Shown here: piece by piece, positions 29,162-40,324 of the stretch
Numbering within the stretch: the stretch's first letter is position 1
How the letters are laid out: each line of letters begins with the position of its first letter
Position numbers and translations under genes: made by a program
Notes under the pieces: model-generated
The model's input: the letters and a program-made list of their open reading frames with translations, nothing else
Told to the model about the DNA's origin: nothing
Database searches by the model: none
From: Halichondria panicea
Taxonomy: Eukaryota > Porifera > Demospongiae > Suberitida > Halichondriidae
Length of the DNA stretch: 64,000 nt
Reading direction: 5' to 3'
Assembly: GCF_963675165.1 (NCBI RefSeq)
Contig: NC_087383.1
Location: 3,192,979-3,256,978 of the forward strand

Positions 29162-32100
29162 TCAACAGGGGGTGCACTCTTCCACTTGTTCAGCGTTGAT
29201 GACAGTGATGCTACAGCTTGTATCTGCAGGTGCACTGGAGCTATTTGCATCAACAGTAATCGGTTGGTCCTCAGGATAACAAGTTGGACAGGTCAACGTA
29301 CCGCCATTCTGCATAATTATAGGAACATGACTGCCTCAAACAACTTGAATGAACATACTATATAGGGTTTGCTAACCTGAAAATCTTTCAAAAGATTCTC
29401 CAACTCGACAATTTTTTCCCTCATTTGAGTTGTCACTTCTCCACTGACAAGGTTCAGGTTCATTTCGTTGGTATTCAGAATATTACCAGCTGTATTGAAC
29501 ACATACTCACCCTCAGGGTCTCTGTACAAACTCACCATCTGCAAGAATGCGTGGGTCATTTCATCATGAGAGTAAAAATCTAGATCTATAGCCTCTATCC
29601 ATGCGAGTTATTCTGTACAGTCCATGATATTCAGCACTTTTACTTGTTATACACCTGTTCAGCAGACCTCCATAGACACAAACAACATGATTGTATTAAT
29701 TATGGATCCATGTAAGAAAGTACGTACACAATTATGCAATACATATATGTGTACGTACCTTAGGAATGAAAATTAGGCCTAGAAAGAATGTTGTGGCCAT
29801 AAGGATACTCCCGGAGAAGATGGCTTCAATTAAATTGAAGTAAATTCTGGGCACTAGTGTGACAATTACAATGAGCACCAGAGCAATGCTTGAGATGTAG
29901 ATCACTGCAGCAATGTACTTGGAGTCGTTCAGCAGTTTGATCTTGACTTTGCGTGTTTGAATAGCGAGGACGATTCCAATGATTTGAAGGATTGCTAGAT
30001 ATACAAGTGTTACGACCAGATAGATTGTATGAATGGTTTCTGGAAAACACTGGTACAGCATTTCATTTATCCTTTCTCCAAACTCCTACAAAGCAAGTGA
30101 TTTATTATAATTATGACACAAACTATAAATGACTTACATTTCGATTTTTGTCTTGTGAGTCCTCAGTGAAGCTGAATGGAGATGGATTTGGTTGTAATTG
30201 GGGCACGGAAACTTGTATTATCGACAGCAATACACCAACAGAAGAAATACAGACTACCAATAGCACCAGCTTCCAGTCATTCAACGTCTAAGTGACAATA
30301 GTATAATACTAGTCCATGCATATTTTGTGTGTGTCATACTTTTTTTGCAAGTGATGGGTTGTGGAAAATGTAGTAGACTCTTCCCATTTTGACAAGGATT
30401 GCTGAAAAGGCTAAGCTGTAGCCGATCGTATTGAACAGAGAATCAGCCTATTTATAGCAGACACATCATTTAAGTTCCACAAAATTAATAATAATTATAA
30501 TTTATGGTATAGTGGCACTTACGTAACACCTTAGTGCATTCAACTCATAATTCGTGCTGGGTAGAACTCTGAAGAAGATACCAATGTAATTAAAGTAAGC
30601 TCCGACAATGATAAAGTAGTTTATGTTGGGGCTGGTTATCTTCACAACTCTGTAAGTGTAAGACAAACGTGCATGTGCTTATAAAACACTGATTTGTATA
30701 TATAGCTGCCAACTCACCTCTTTTTCCTTTGTGTGAAATTAAAGATCAGACACACAGTACAGAAGGTAAGTCCAGTAGCTGCCAAGATGTAATAGGGAAT
30801 CACAAGAGCTAAATGGTAGGTGACAAATTGAGGTACCGGTGTACCATCTGGTGGGACTCCTCCTTCAAAAGCTACATGTGATGCAATTATGCGTATTACA
30901 AGCATTATAATTATAGACATGCATATAATTGTGCACTGCCTAGTGGCTGGCTGTAAAACGTAGACATTATTGACCGCACTTACTTGGAAACACAGTGATA
31001 TTACTCTTTCCACTCTTGTAAAAGAATTCTGCCTGAGATTCATTGATGTTTTGGGTGAAGCCGAAATATTCACGAGATATTATTGATAAATCATTGTTTA
31101 TTAAACGGTACTGGAAAAATTCAACAATATCAACAACTCGAGATCCATCATTGTCAAAATTTATTCGCCCCTATAGAAGGTATAATGTTTAGGATTGAGT
31201 TGCTATATAAAGCTTACAGAGATTCCCACGAAGTCTGTTCTCTCCAGGTTCCACCTGATGATGCAGCCCATGAGCTGATTGGAGTAGGTGAAGTTCTCCA
31301 GTGACACCACCTCCCACTCTACACCAGTCTCCTCATCAGTCCCTCCACACTGAGTCATGTTCAATATCTCCTCTCTTGTTAGACTGCCAACCATCTCATT
31401 GGTCCTGTTCAGTGCGAGAGCTAATGTCCAGACGGCATCATAAGCTACGGTGGCCAAAAAGATGAATGTGTCGTTGTCTTGAGCTTGTGGAGTACCAAGC
31501 TTTCTTTTATAGCGAGAATCAAAATCCCTCGGTGTCTGCATTTGTGCAAGAATTAAATTATAATTATGGCCTCAGATTGAAATATCGAGGAGCTCACCAA
31601 TCCAGTATCAGTTGTAGCATTCAATTCATTCAGATTTGGCAGCAACTGAAGTGCGATGGATCTGTGCAGGAACTCTGCTAGTTGGTTGTCAGTGCAGTTT
31701 GTTGGCTCTGGGTTCACCTCCTCTGTCCACCACCTGTCCTGGTACCATCCGTAGGTCAACCACGCATATTTGGGATAAGTGTACCCCCTTAGGTAGGCCT
31801 GCGTATGCAATTAATTGGTACATAATTGTATAACACGTCCATTGGAATCCAGTTACCTCACAAATGATTTGTTTGCCAATAGCTGAGTAGGTGTTGATGA
31901 AGAAAACTCTATAATCCTTGTCTTCAAACTACAAAAATAACAAAGCACACACCACGTGAATATTAAGTAGTAATTGTGCACTGTGGAAATGCATTGTGCC
32001 GTTTATGGCAAATACACAATAGCTGTTGTATTGTGACCTTAACGTTGCTTACGTTTCGCCATGAAACATGTGGCGCATACTCTTGATTAATGGCATAGTG

Positions 32101-33311
32101 AGAAAAAAATCAGTCTCTTTTGAGCTAGGGTGACTAACAAGCTTTGTGGATCCTGTTTGTTAGGTATCTGGATGTCGTAACATCTATATATAGGCTTCCT
32201 GAAGATTATCAATGTATCTGCTTCTGCTACTCAAGGAAGCAATAGACTTGAAACGCTTCATTTTGCATCGTGGGAAAGTGTATCTTGTGGCATATTAAAA
32301 AAGACAATAACAGTATATATGACGTCGGAAACATGACATCAGTATACTGAGCAAAAAGCGATGTAATGTTTTAATCTACCCAAACAAGTCCTTTCCATCA
32401 CTCACAAAAAAATTTGCACTCAGTCCTGTCATAGGGAGTGGAGATGAGATCATTCTCTTGGCCACCTCAATTCCTGCTTCTTCTAAAGGATCTTGCACTT
32501 GTGTCAATGTCTGCAAACTTAAAATTCAATTATGGTGTTTTACGCTTTATAGTAATTATTGTGACACATACATAGATGTATACTGTATGACACGTTTAGT
32601 TATACCTCAGTAAACAACCTCTCATCTTGAGTGATGAAGGCAATACGTTTCCAGCCATACTCTCGAATGAGGCTGACTATGGCTGGAGTGAAAATTGTGT
32701 CAGAGGGATAGGTACGGAAGAAGCTGGGGAAACGTTCTCTGTTACTCAACTCGGACAGCGATGAAGCATACGAAATCTTTACAGAATAGAGAATTGATTA
32801 GCTTCAGCTTATAGAAATTACTAATAGCTACTTATAATTATACATCACTACAATACGCATGCTATCCACTCGACCATGCATGTACCTGTGAGATACTGTT
32901 GTGGTGAATGATCTCTGCCACAGGAGTAGAGGCCACTGAACAGCCACAGCCCAGGAGACCAAGCACAGTCGGATGGGGTGGAGAAATGGCATCAAAATAT
33001 TCATTCAGCGACACAGTTCTATCACACTGCAAATTGAGTTTATTAGATCTAGTCCAAGTTAGATCTAGATCTAGAAGATCTATACTCACCATTGTGTCCA
33101 CCACAGGTGTGTGAGTGAGGTTGTAGCCAGGTATAATGGAGCTGTCAGCATTAATCAGCTCCTCTGCTAACTCAATGGCTGGGACTGCTCCTGATGAGTC
33201 AAAACCTCCTGTAGGTCCAGAAGTAAACAGAGCATATTTCAGCTCTTGACTATGGACAGCTTTAAATAAGCACCCTAGTAGCAGAGTTAATGCAATAGAT
33301 GTAACACACAT
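29162..33311 (-). CDS. GABA-B-receptor-like class C GPCR, G4
   Basis: Fifteen exons (33311-33090, 33026-32886, 32776-32606, 32510-32406, 31928-31857, 31798-31598, 31535-31218, 31170-30984, 30871-30718, 30649-30523, 30447-30340, 30287-30138, 30085-29759, 29538-29377, 29308-29162) sum to 2592 nt (863 aa). The order is signal peptide MCVTSIALTLLLGCLFKAVH, ligand-binding lobes (KYALFTSGPTGGFDSSGAVP, EYGWKRIAFITQDERLFTE), seven helices, a short coiled coil (QMREKIVELENLLKDFQ) and a Cys-containing tail (TLTCPTCYPEDQP ending VEECTPC). Exon 8 has a distinct membrane-proximal insert (REYFGFTQNINESQAEFFYK). Its tail and helices differ clearly from G1-G3 while exon 7 is almost the same, so the array holds at least two subtypes. 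G7 is its close copy. The upstream in-frame ATG at about 33386 is not conserved in G7, so the MCVTS start was preferred. Confidence 0.92.
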
Positions 33312-33493
33312 CTTTAAATTGCATAAGAGTAAAGACATTAATTTTATATTAAGTTGCAGAACTGATGCACTTGCTAATATACACAATTTTGTCAGGATGC
33401 AAAACTATAGGGGAGGGGCTGTTAAAAAAAAAAGTTAACTGTTTGATAACGAGTGTTTTATAACGAGTGTCTCAGTAATCGGCAGTCTGTTGG

Positions 33494-34187
33494 TCAACAG
33501 GGGTTGAACTCTTCGATTTCATCAGAGTTGAGGACAATGAAACTGCAGCCTATATCTGCAGGTGAACTGGAGATATGAGTATCTATGGTAATCGGCTGGT
33601 CGTCAGGATGACAAGTTGAACATGTCAATGTACGGCCATTCTGCATATAGGAATATGACTGCCTCAAACACTCTCCATCAATGCACATCATGCCATAACT
33701 AACCTGACTCTTCTCTAGAAGACTCTCTAACTCGACAATTTTTTCCCTCATTTGAGTTGTCACTTCTCCATGCACTGACAAGGTTTAGGTTCATTTCGTT
33801 GGTATTCAGAGTATTGCCAAACACATGCTCACCCTCAGGGTCTCTGTACAAACTCACCATCTGCAAGAATGCATTTATCGTGAGAGCCAATAGAAGTTTT
33901 TACCTCAATAACACAGTACATGCATGTGAGTCTTTCTATAGATACCAACACATACGCATAACACTGCAGTTAAAATTTACTTCGTGAATTTCAAAGTCCG
34001 ATACATGACATTGCAAGAAAGTATGATGATGCGAATTAACCTTAGGAATGAAAATTAGGCCCAGAAAGAATGTTGTGGACATAAGAACACTCCCGGAGAA
34101 GATGGCTTCAATTAAATTGATGTAAATTCCGGGCACTAGTGTGACAATTGCAATGAGCACCAGAGCAATGCTTGAGATGTACAATGC
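33494..34187 (-). pseudogene. GABA-B-receptor-like gene G5, truncated 3' fragment
   Basis: Only the last exons remain: exon 15 (33640-33494, tail TLTCSTCHPDDQPITIDTHI ending EEFNPC), exon 14 (33860-33704) and the C-terminal half of exon 13 (from 34041 up to about 34187, encoding LVPGIYINLIEAIFSG). Exon 14 is 157 nt long; its relatives in G4 and G7 are 162. It carries an extra TGCA within CCATGCACTGACAAGG, which shifts the frame (LNLVS then a wrong frame). Homology to G4 stops at about 34187, where unrelated sequence with a PHD finger begins. Thus exons 1-12 are missing. The start of a corresponding gene, G8, lies at the right window edge. Confidence 0.85.
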
Positions 34188-34518
34188 TGCACAGGCGAAG
34201 AGTACGAAAGATGTAACGTATGACTCACAACAAATGCGTTCACACATTCAGCACTGTTTTGAAGCTAAAACGTTCAGCACTTTTCCTCAATCTAAAAATT
34301 CAGCAGAAATCAACAGATGTGATCCCAAACAGATAATCATCGAGCTGTACTGCACTTGTGGTCTTCCAGAGACATATGATAGCCGAATGACCGAGTGTAC
34401 AGAATGCCAAAAGTGGTTTCACTTTAAATGCATGAACATCAAGGTCAGGCCAAGAGGATGGCTGTGTATAACATGTAGATCTAATTCATGTATCACCAAA
34501 CTGTTAAATTGTTATTAA
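34188..34518 (+). pseudogene. PHD-type zinc-finger fragment
   Basis: An open frame encodes IIIELYCTCGLPETYDSRMT, ECTECQKWFHFKCMNI and RGWLCITCRS, then a stop at 34516-34518. The Cys-x-Cys, Cys-x2-Cys, His-x2-Cys, Cys-x2-Cys ladder with WFHFKC is a complete PHD finger, usually a histone-tail reader. The frame opens only because it reads through antisense G5 exon 13 on its left, so its own 5' part is missing. Position at the exact G5 break suggests it came with the sequence that replaced the rest of G5. PHD modules occur in some animal transposon proteins, so an element origin is likely but unproven. Confidence 0.6.
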
Positions 34519-34759
34519 ATAGCTAGCTAGCAAGCTATATTATAGACATTGAATATTATTGTTTTGCCATTATTATACGTAGACCATTACTTGTTTTTGC
34601 CATTGATTCTCGACTCAACCTCCATTACTTCTAATACGTACGACGCTGGCCTCATCTCATACCGATATAATTTATGTGTAGAACCAGGAGTAGTTAATAA
34701 GAAGAAGCATGTATACGTGTACATATAATTATAATGGTTTATTGAAAGCAGTTTATAGT

Positions 34760-35640
34760 GACAGTTAATTAAATTTGAGGGATCAGGCCCTCTTGTAGCA
34801 AGAGTGATGTAGCATCACGTAGGGGTCCATGATTTGATGATCTTGTTCCGTAGGGGTCCATGATTATTTTGATGATCTTGTTCCGTATATAGGGGTCCAT
34901 GATTTGATGATCTTGTTCCACGGATGCACATAATTGAAGATCGGACGGCAGCGAAGGATAGCTTGCACCTTAGCCAACTGATTACTACTGAGTATAGTTT
35001 TTTCCTTATTTCCAGGCAAGCATGTCTGCTAGTCTTTTGTAGAAGGTGGCGGCCTCTTGCCCCAGTCCACCTGTGGTTTATAGAAGACGTCGACGAGGGG
35101 GTGAAAACTCCTTGCTCAATGTCTCTGATGCGTTGGCCGTAAGCCCGTTTATTTTTGTCCTCATGTTTCTTGTACCTCATGTTTCTTGTAGGCAGCTTTG
35201 ATGGTTCTGGAGCTGTTGCTGGGTGCATTCGGGTACATCAAAATATGCGTTTTGAACAGCAAACCAGAACCTCTTGCACGGATGTCTAAGCGGGCATCGT
35301 CAGTGGTTAAATGGCTGAGCGGTGGGATAAAGATTCTCACTTAGTGGTTGTAGTCGGGGTTCTCATGCTCTGTCGCAACATTGTGGCAGACTTTGGTGAG
35401 AAGTGAAGCAGTCAGGTCACGTAGCTCGTTATGCCTTCTAGTTGGGAAGTCGCCCTTTGGTAAAAATCATTGCGCATGGTTTGCTGAGAAGGCTGAGCCA
35501 CAGTTGCACTTAGTTGGGGTTGATGGCAGTGGCCAGCCATAACAAATACAGGGTACATCTCTGAAACCGTGGTCATCAATTGAAAGCCACCTTCAGAGGT
35601 TGCACCTGGCAGCTTGCTCATCGATGAGGCACCTTTCTCT
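34760..35640 (-). pseudogene. Decayed LINE-type retroelement ORF, C-terminal region
   Basis: Read on the minus strand in shifting frames, the region gives GDFPTRRHNELRDLTASLLT, DDARLDIRAR, YKKHEDKNKRAYGQRIRDIE and VISWLRCKLSFAAVRSSIMC-type strings in order. These match the intact ORF at 47461-47967 (ARLDIAANGFWGG, CYRKHEAIKKRAYEQRIREV, WLRCRLTFSLLRSAIQCIRG). I know this string set from the region downstream of reverse transcriptase in polyproteins common in sponge, cnidarian and fish genomes. Several frame changes and stops show it is dead. No reverse transcriptase core (FADD motif) is present. Confidence 0.65.
34810..34921. repeat. Tandem repeat, about 38-bp unit x 3
   Basis: Three copies of GGGGTCCATGATTTGATGAT followed by CTTGTTCC, with small insertions (ATT, TATA) between units. 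It forms the 3' end of the degenerate retroelement fragment on the minus strand. Confidence 0.85.
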
Positions 35641-35752
35641 CCTGGTAGACTACATGGTAGAACATTGCGTTGCTATCTCGAGGGGGGCCCTAAATCACTA
35701 TGGGGGGCCTATATCACTAGCGCAATAGGCCCCCCCCTAACACCCCAAATCG

Positions 35753-36775
35753 GGTGTCATAACATTTTAGGCCCCCCATAAGATTGGGTCCCCCCGGGCC
35801 TACAATTTTAACATTTTAGGCCCCCTCTTAAAATTTTAGGCCCCCCATTAACAGCGCAACAGCGGTAACATTATGTGACAGTGCATTCTCAAAATACACC
35901 AATACAGTCACAGTCTATGCAGTGCCAGTTATACTGAATGCAGCTCTCCTCACACACACACACATTTCATGCATGTACAGTATAGTATACCACTGGTCTC
36001 ACAGCCATCACACTGCACCATGTCATTCTATGAATCAGGCCTCATGCAGCACAAAGCACATAGGTGCCAACTGTCCCGAATTGGTCAGGACTGTCCAAGA
36101 TTACCCTTGTCCCGAAAGGAAACTGCTATTGTGATTCCACCATGATACAACAGTTTCTCTCTTGACTTCTATCTGTGATTCCACATTACTTGAGAGCTGA
36201 GCCAGATGCTATTGGAGCATCCCCACAACAATTTACATCTTCTATGTATAGGAAAACATGGAGGAAGATATGAATTGTTGTCTTTGCACTGAAATTGTGT
36301 GTTTTATACTTTTTTGTCCTGAAATTTGGCTGAGAAAGTAAGCATGAAGTTGCAAATATGGCGATAGCTATATATGCAACAACATCGATTGTCTTACAGG
36401 CAGATCCAACATTGCAGAGCTGCATCAAAGCATTTAACTCTTATAGGTAAAGCATGAGTAACTTGAAAGGTAAATCTTCCTTCACTTTGAATTCCACAAT
36501 AGAATAATAATGCAAACATTTTTGCTACTTTGATACAGAGTCTTTGCATGCATGCAGTCTCTTTGATGCTTTGTCAACTAATACAGCTAACCTTACCATA
36601 TTATTATATCTCTTTGACTTCGTTCTATCTTGCAGAAAAGGATAGCAGAAGAGGGGGGCCTAATCTCACAGTGGGGGCCTAAACTGTTAACATTCTAGGC
36701 CCGGGAGGCCCAAAATTTTAAAATTCTAGGCCCGGGAGGGCCTAAACATGGGGGGGCCCAAAATTTTATGACACC
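35753..36775 (+). mobile_element. About 1-kb TIR element, left copy of an inverted pair
   Basis: Both ends carry GGTGTCATAAxATTTTAGGC and C-rich runs (GGCCCCCC repeated with AAAATTTT). The body matches the sequence at 37393-38392 in reverse over nearly its whole length, for example TCATGCATGTACAGTATAGT, GTGCCAACTGTCCCGAATTG and TAATAATGCAAACATTTTTG. It has no transposase; the short Cys/His-rich ORF (SIVYHWSHSHHTAPCHSM) appears in both copies only because the copies are alike. It looks like a non-autonomous DNA element. Confidence 0.8.
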
Positions 36776-37392
36776 AGGGCCCCAAAATAAGGGGGGGGGC
36801 CCATATCGCTTCTACACCGGTTCTATATTGTGTTTCCAATCCCTCTCCCTCCTTAATCTATGGTTTGTTGCACATGAGGGATGGATGCCAGCACTTGGTG
36901 ATCACACTCTTTACTACAATACTGACCCCCACTGGTTTTTTTGTAGACGGAGAGCCGATAAGTCTCATCTCCATCGTCAAGTATGGCGATAGTTTCGCAT
37001 TCATGGGGCTCTACATTGTGCTGGAAAAGTATCGTCGTCAAGGTTATGGCCTGGCATTGTGGACGAAAGTTTTGGAGTCTCGTACAACATTGCGTTGGAT
37101 GGTGTTCTTTCTGCGACTCCACTGCATCGGAATAAGTGGGGTTTTGTGGACACTTTTATGAGTATATAGTAAGGCACAACTAAATATTGCAACTGCTTCA
37201 ACCAAGTTAGAGAGCTTTGTTCCTCCGTATGAATGTCTTTGTTCAACCAGCAAACCAATAATCGACTTCAACAAGCTCACTGTTTATGATACAGACGTGT
37301 TTGGTGCCCCTCATCATCTCTTCCTAAGAGGACTGGTCGATGGCCCTAACACCATCACCCTTGTAGCGTCCAATTAAAATGGAGGGATAACT
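36776..37392 (+). pseudogene. GNAT-family N-acetyltransferase, frameshifted, between inverted elements
   Basis: In order, across frames, I read EGWMPALGDHTLYYNTDP, GFFVDGEPISLISIVKYGDS, FAFMGLYIVLEKYRRQGYG, LALWTKVLESR, YNIALDGVLSATPLHRNKWG, ESFVPPYECLCSTSKPIIDF and NKLTVYDTDVFGAPHHLFLR. RRQGYG is the acetyl-CoA pyrophosphate loop (R/Q-x2-G-x-G/A) of GNAT enzymes, and the tail FDKL-x-YD-x-DVFG is typical of a two-domain animal GNAT group. At least two frame changes (in a C-run near 36925 and after LESR near 37080) and a stop near 37160 kill it. No introns are visible. It exactly fills the space between two inverted 1-kb elements. Confidence 0.7.
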
Positions 37393-38392
37393 GGTGTCAT
37401 AAAATTTTGGGCCCCCCCATGTTTAGGCCCCCCCGGGCCTAGAATTTTAAAATTTTGGGCCCCCCGGGCCTAGAATGTTAACAGTTTAGGCCCCCCAGGG
37501 GGTCCAAACTGTTAACATTCTAGGCCCCCCACTGTGAGATTAGGCCCCCCTCTTCTGCTATCCTTTTCTGCACGATAGAACGAAGTCAAGGAGATATAAT
37601 AATATGGTAAGGTTAGCTCTATTAGTTGACAAAGCATCAAAGAGACTGCATGCAAAGACTCTGTATCAAAGTAGCAAAAATGTTTGCATTATTATTCTAT
37701 CATGGAATATTATTCAAAGTGAAGGAAGATTTACCTTTCAAGTTACTCATGCTTTACCTATAAGAGTTAAATGCTTTGATGCAGCTCTGCAATGTTGGAT
37801 CTGCCTGTAAGACAATCGATGTTGTTGCATAGCTATCGCCATAATAATTATTTGCAACTTCGTGCTTACTTTCTCAGCCAAATTTCAGGACAAAAAAGTA
37901 TAAAACACACAATTTCAGTGCAAAGACAACAATTCATATCTTCCTCCATGTTTTCCTATACATAGAAGATGTAAATTGTTGTGGGGATGCTCCAATAGCA
38001 TCACTGGCTCAGCTCTCAAGTAATGTGGAATCACAGATAGAAGTCAAGAGAAACTGTTGTATCATGGTGGAATCACAATAGCAGTTTCCTTTCGGGACAA
38101 GGGTAATCTTGGACAGTCCTGACCAATTCGGGACAGTTGGCACCTATGTGCTTTGTGCTGCATGAGGCCTGATTCATAGAATGACATGGTGCAGTGTGAT
38201 GGCTGTGAGACCAGTGGTATACTACTGTACATGCATGAAATGTGTGTGTGTGAGGAGAGCTGCATTCAGTAACTGGCACTGCATAGACTGTGAAGACCAT
38301 AGAAGACTGTATTGGTGTATTTTGAGAATGCACTGTCACATAATGTTACCGCTGTTGCGTTGTTAATGGGGGGCCTAAAATTTTATGACACC
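37393..38392 (-). mobile_element. About 1-kb TIR element, right copy, inverted
   Basis: Reverse-complement copy of 35753-36775, with the same GGTGTCATAAAATTTT ends. Together the pair makes a composite structure of about 2.64 kb able to form a long stem with the GNAT segment as loop. Differences between the arms are single bases and short indels, so the pair is fairly young or homogenised. Confidence 0.8.
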
Positions 38393-38649
38393 GGCTTTGT
38401 TGCAGCACGGAAGACCTAGTTGGGCGGAGTCCAACCAACGCTTCGCTCATGGTTGGGTATCAGTAGCTGGGCGGAGCCCGGTACCCGTTCCCAACGGGTG
38501 CCGGGTGACACGCTTATATAGGATTTGTACTGCTGCACTGAGGAGTGCAGCCCAATCAGATTGCAGTATTGCAAGTGGTTGGTTAACACCCACTTAGCTA
38601 GGTGGGTGTGCAGCTGGGCGGAGCTGCCTTGAGCAAAATAGCTGTCACA

Positions 38650-40045
38650 GAAGCTGCTAACGAGCTTGGAAGTAGTCACTTCTTTTCTGAGAGGCAGAGA
38701 TGTCTTTGCTGTATTGCCTACTGGATTTGGAAAGAGCCTTTGCTATGCTTGTTTGCCTGCAGCATTTGACAAAATATTGGAGAAGGAGAAAGGTCATTCT
38801 TGTAGTAGTAGTCACTCCTCTGCTGGCCATCATTCATGATCAGGTATGTAAGGCTAGATAGAACATACATATAATTATACGTACATGTGCATATGAGCTG
38901 TTTACACATAACTAGATCATTCTAAGCTGGATGCTTTTATTCTATATATAGGTAGCCATCTATTGTTCTAAAGGCATCTCTAGCACAGTCATATGTCTCG
39001 GGCGAGATGTCTGATGCAGCTACAATGGATGCGATCTTCCACGGAAAGTATCAGCTAGTATTCTTTACACCTGAAATGATCATCAGCAAAAAGCATTGGA
39101 GAAGACTTCTGGGGGGAGATGTGTATGCTAATAGACTCAAGGCTTTGATAATCGATGAAGCTCATTGTGTGAAGAAATGGTATGTATTTGACTCATCGTT
39201 TTTTATTAACATGTGTACCAATAATATTATTGCAGGGGTGAGACTTTTAGGCAAATGCTGTTGAGAATTAGAGAAGTGCGCAGCCTCATTCCAACATCAG
39301 TTCATGTGATGGCACTAACAGCAACAGCTACCCGAAGTGACATTTCATTCATTTCTCGTATTGTTGGCCTAAGAAACCCATTTGTCATTACGAGAGTCCC
39401 AGTAATCCCAAATTTGATTTATGCTGTTGGATTATTCAAAAGTATACCAGAGACATTCCAAAACTTGGCCCAGAAATTGGTAATCGAGAGAAACAAGTTT
39501 CCCAAAACAATCATATATGGACGTTCTTTTGGAGTGTGTGGTGACATGTACCTCTTCTTTAAGGATTACCTTGGAGCTGCATTCACAAATCCTGATGATG
39601 CACCTGATCTTTCTGAATTTCGCCTCGTGGACATGTTTACAAGTGTCACTGATCCAGCCCATAAATCTGAAATCATTTGTTTATTTAAGGGTGATGGCAA
39701 TCTTCGCATTGTTGTAGCTACTATGGCATTTGGTATGGGTGTTGATTGTCCCAACATTCGGTAAATCATTCATGTTGGCCTGTCAGACGATATCAGTAGC
39801 TATGTACAAGAGACTGGTAGAGCAGGTCGAGATGGTAAACCATCACGTGTAACCCTTTTGAAGGCAAGAATTTACCATCAAGTTGATAATGAGATTAAAG
39901 AACATGCTTCAAACTTCAACACTACAGATTGTAGAAGGGGTGGTCTTTTCCGAAATATTGACAATTACAAACATGTTGATCTCGGTTTCAATTGCTTGTG
40001 CTGTGATATTTGTTCTAAGTCATGTTTATGTGGACAGTGTGACCT
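38650..40045 (+). pseudogene. RecQ-like DEAH helicase, degenerate, inside a repeat element
   Basis: Helicase motifs occur in the right order across frames: Walker A in DVFAVLPTGFGKSLCYACLP (near 38705), Ia-type VTPLLAIIHDQ, KYQLVFFTPEMI, the DEAH box ALIIDEAHCVKKW (near 39165), motif III VMALTATATRSD, the motif V region LRIVVATMAFGMGVDCPNIR and motif VI YVQETGRAGRDGKPSR. A frameshift follows Walker A (after EKEKGHS) and an in-frame TAA at about 39762 replaces a codon between NIR and IIHVG. The intron at 39181-39236 is kept, so it spread as DNA rather than cDNA. The C-terminal zinc-binding cysteines (CLCCDICSKSCLCGQC) are present. RecQ proteins unwind DNA in repair; here the copy rides in a mobile element and is inactive. 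Confidence 0.75.
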
Positions 40046-40063
40046 AAGACTTAGTTACTTCTT

Positions 40064-40324
40064 TCAGCTAATTACAAATTTTATTTTCATTATTACCTGT
40101 GCTTCAAGAAAGCTGCTATATCTACCGAAACATTTCCTGCACATTTTGGGCAATCTGTTTTTATCACTGCCATTTACAATACTGTTAATGTGGACATCAG
40201 CACACATCTGTTCTTCCTCATTCTCCAGTAGCATTGTCCACAGGTCCAATACTTCCTTTCCTCTCCTGTTACCAGGCCTTGATAGCTCATCCCCACATCC
40301 AAAACATTGTAACACTTGGGCCAT
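40064..40324 (-). other. Zinc-finger-like ORF opposite the RecQ-like gene
   Basis: An 86-residue ORF contains CFGCGDELSRP near the start and MCRKCFGRYSSFLEAQ about 60 residues later, which could form a CxxC...CxxC zinc site like ZAD or related N-terminal modules of transposon proteins. It could be the first exon of a second, minus-strand gene of the element. No downstream exon was found. Confidence 0.35.

Noticed and set aside
32862-33386. Single 174-codon ORF running through exon 1 and exon 2 of G4
   Set aside because: The intron happens to be open and in frame, but the paralogs all splice here with the same GT/AG sites, and the upstream ATG is not conserved in G7.
36875-36950. Sequence-specific claim that the GNAT copy is functional by alternative splicing
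   Set aside because: No GT/AG pairs flank the frame changes, and a stop lies in the remaining frame.
35922-38339. Cys/His-rich ORF found on both strands, about 2.3 kb apart
   Set aside because: It occurs twice only because the two 1-kb elements are inverted copies; no family or start context supports it.
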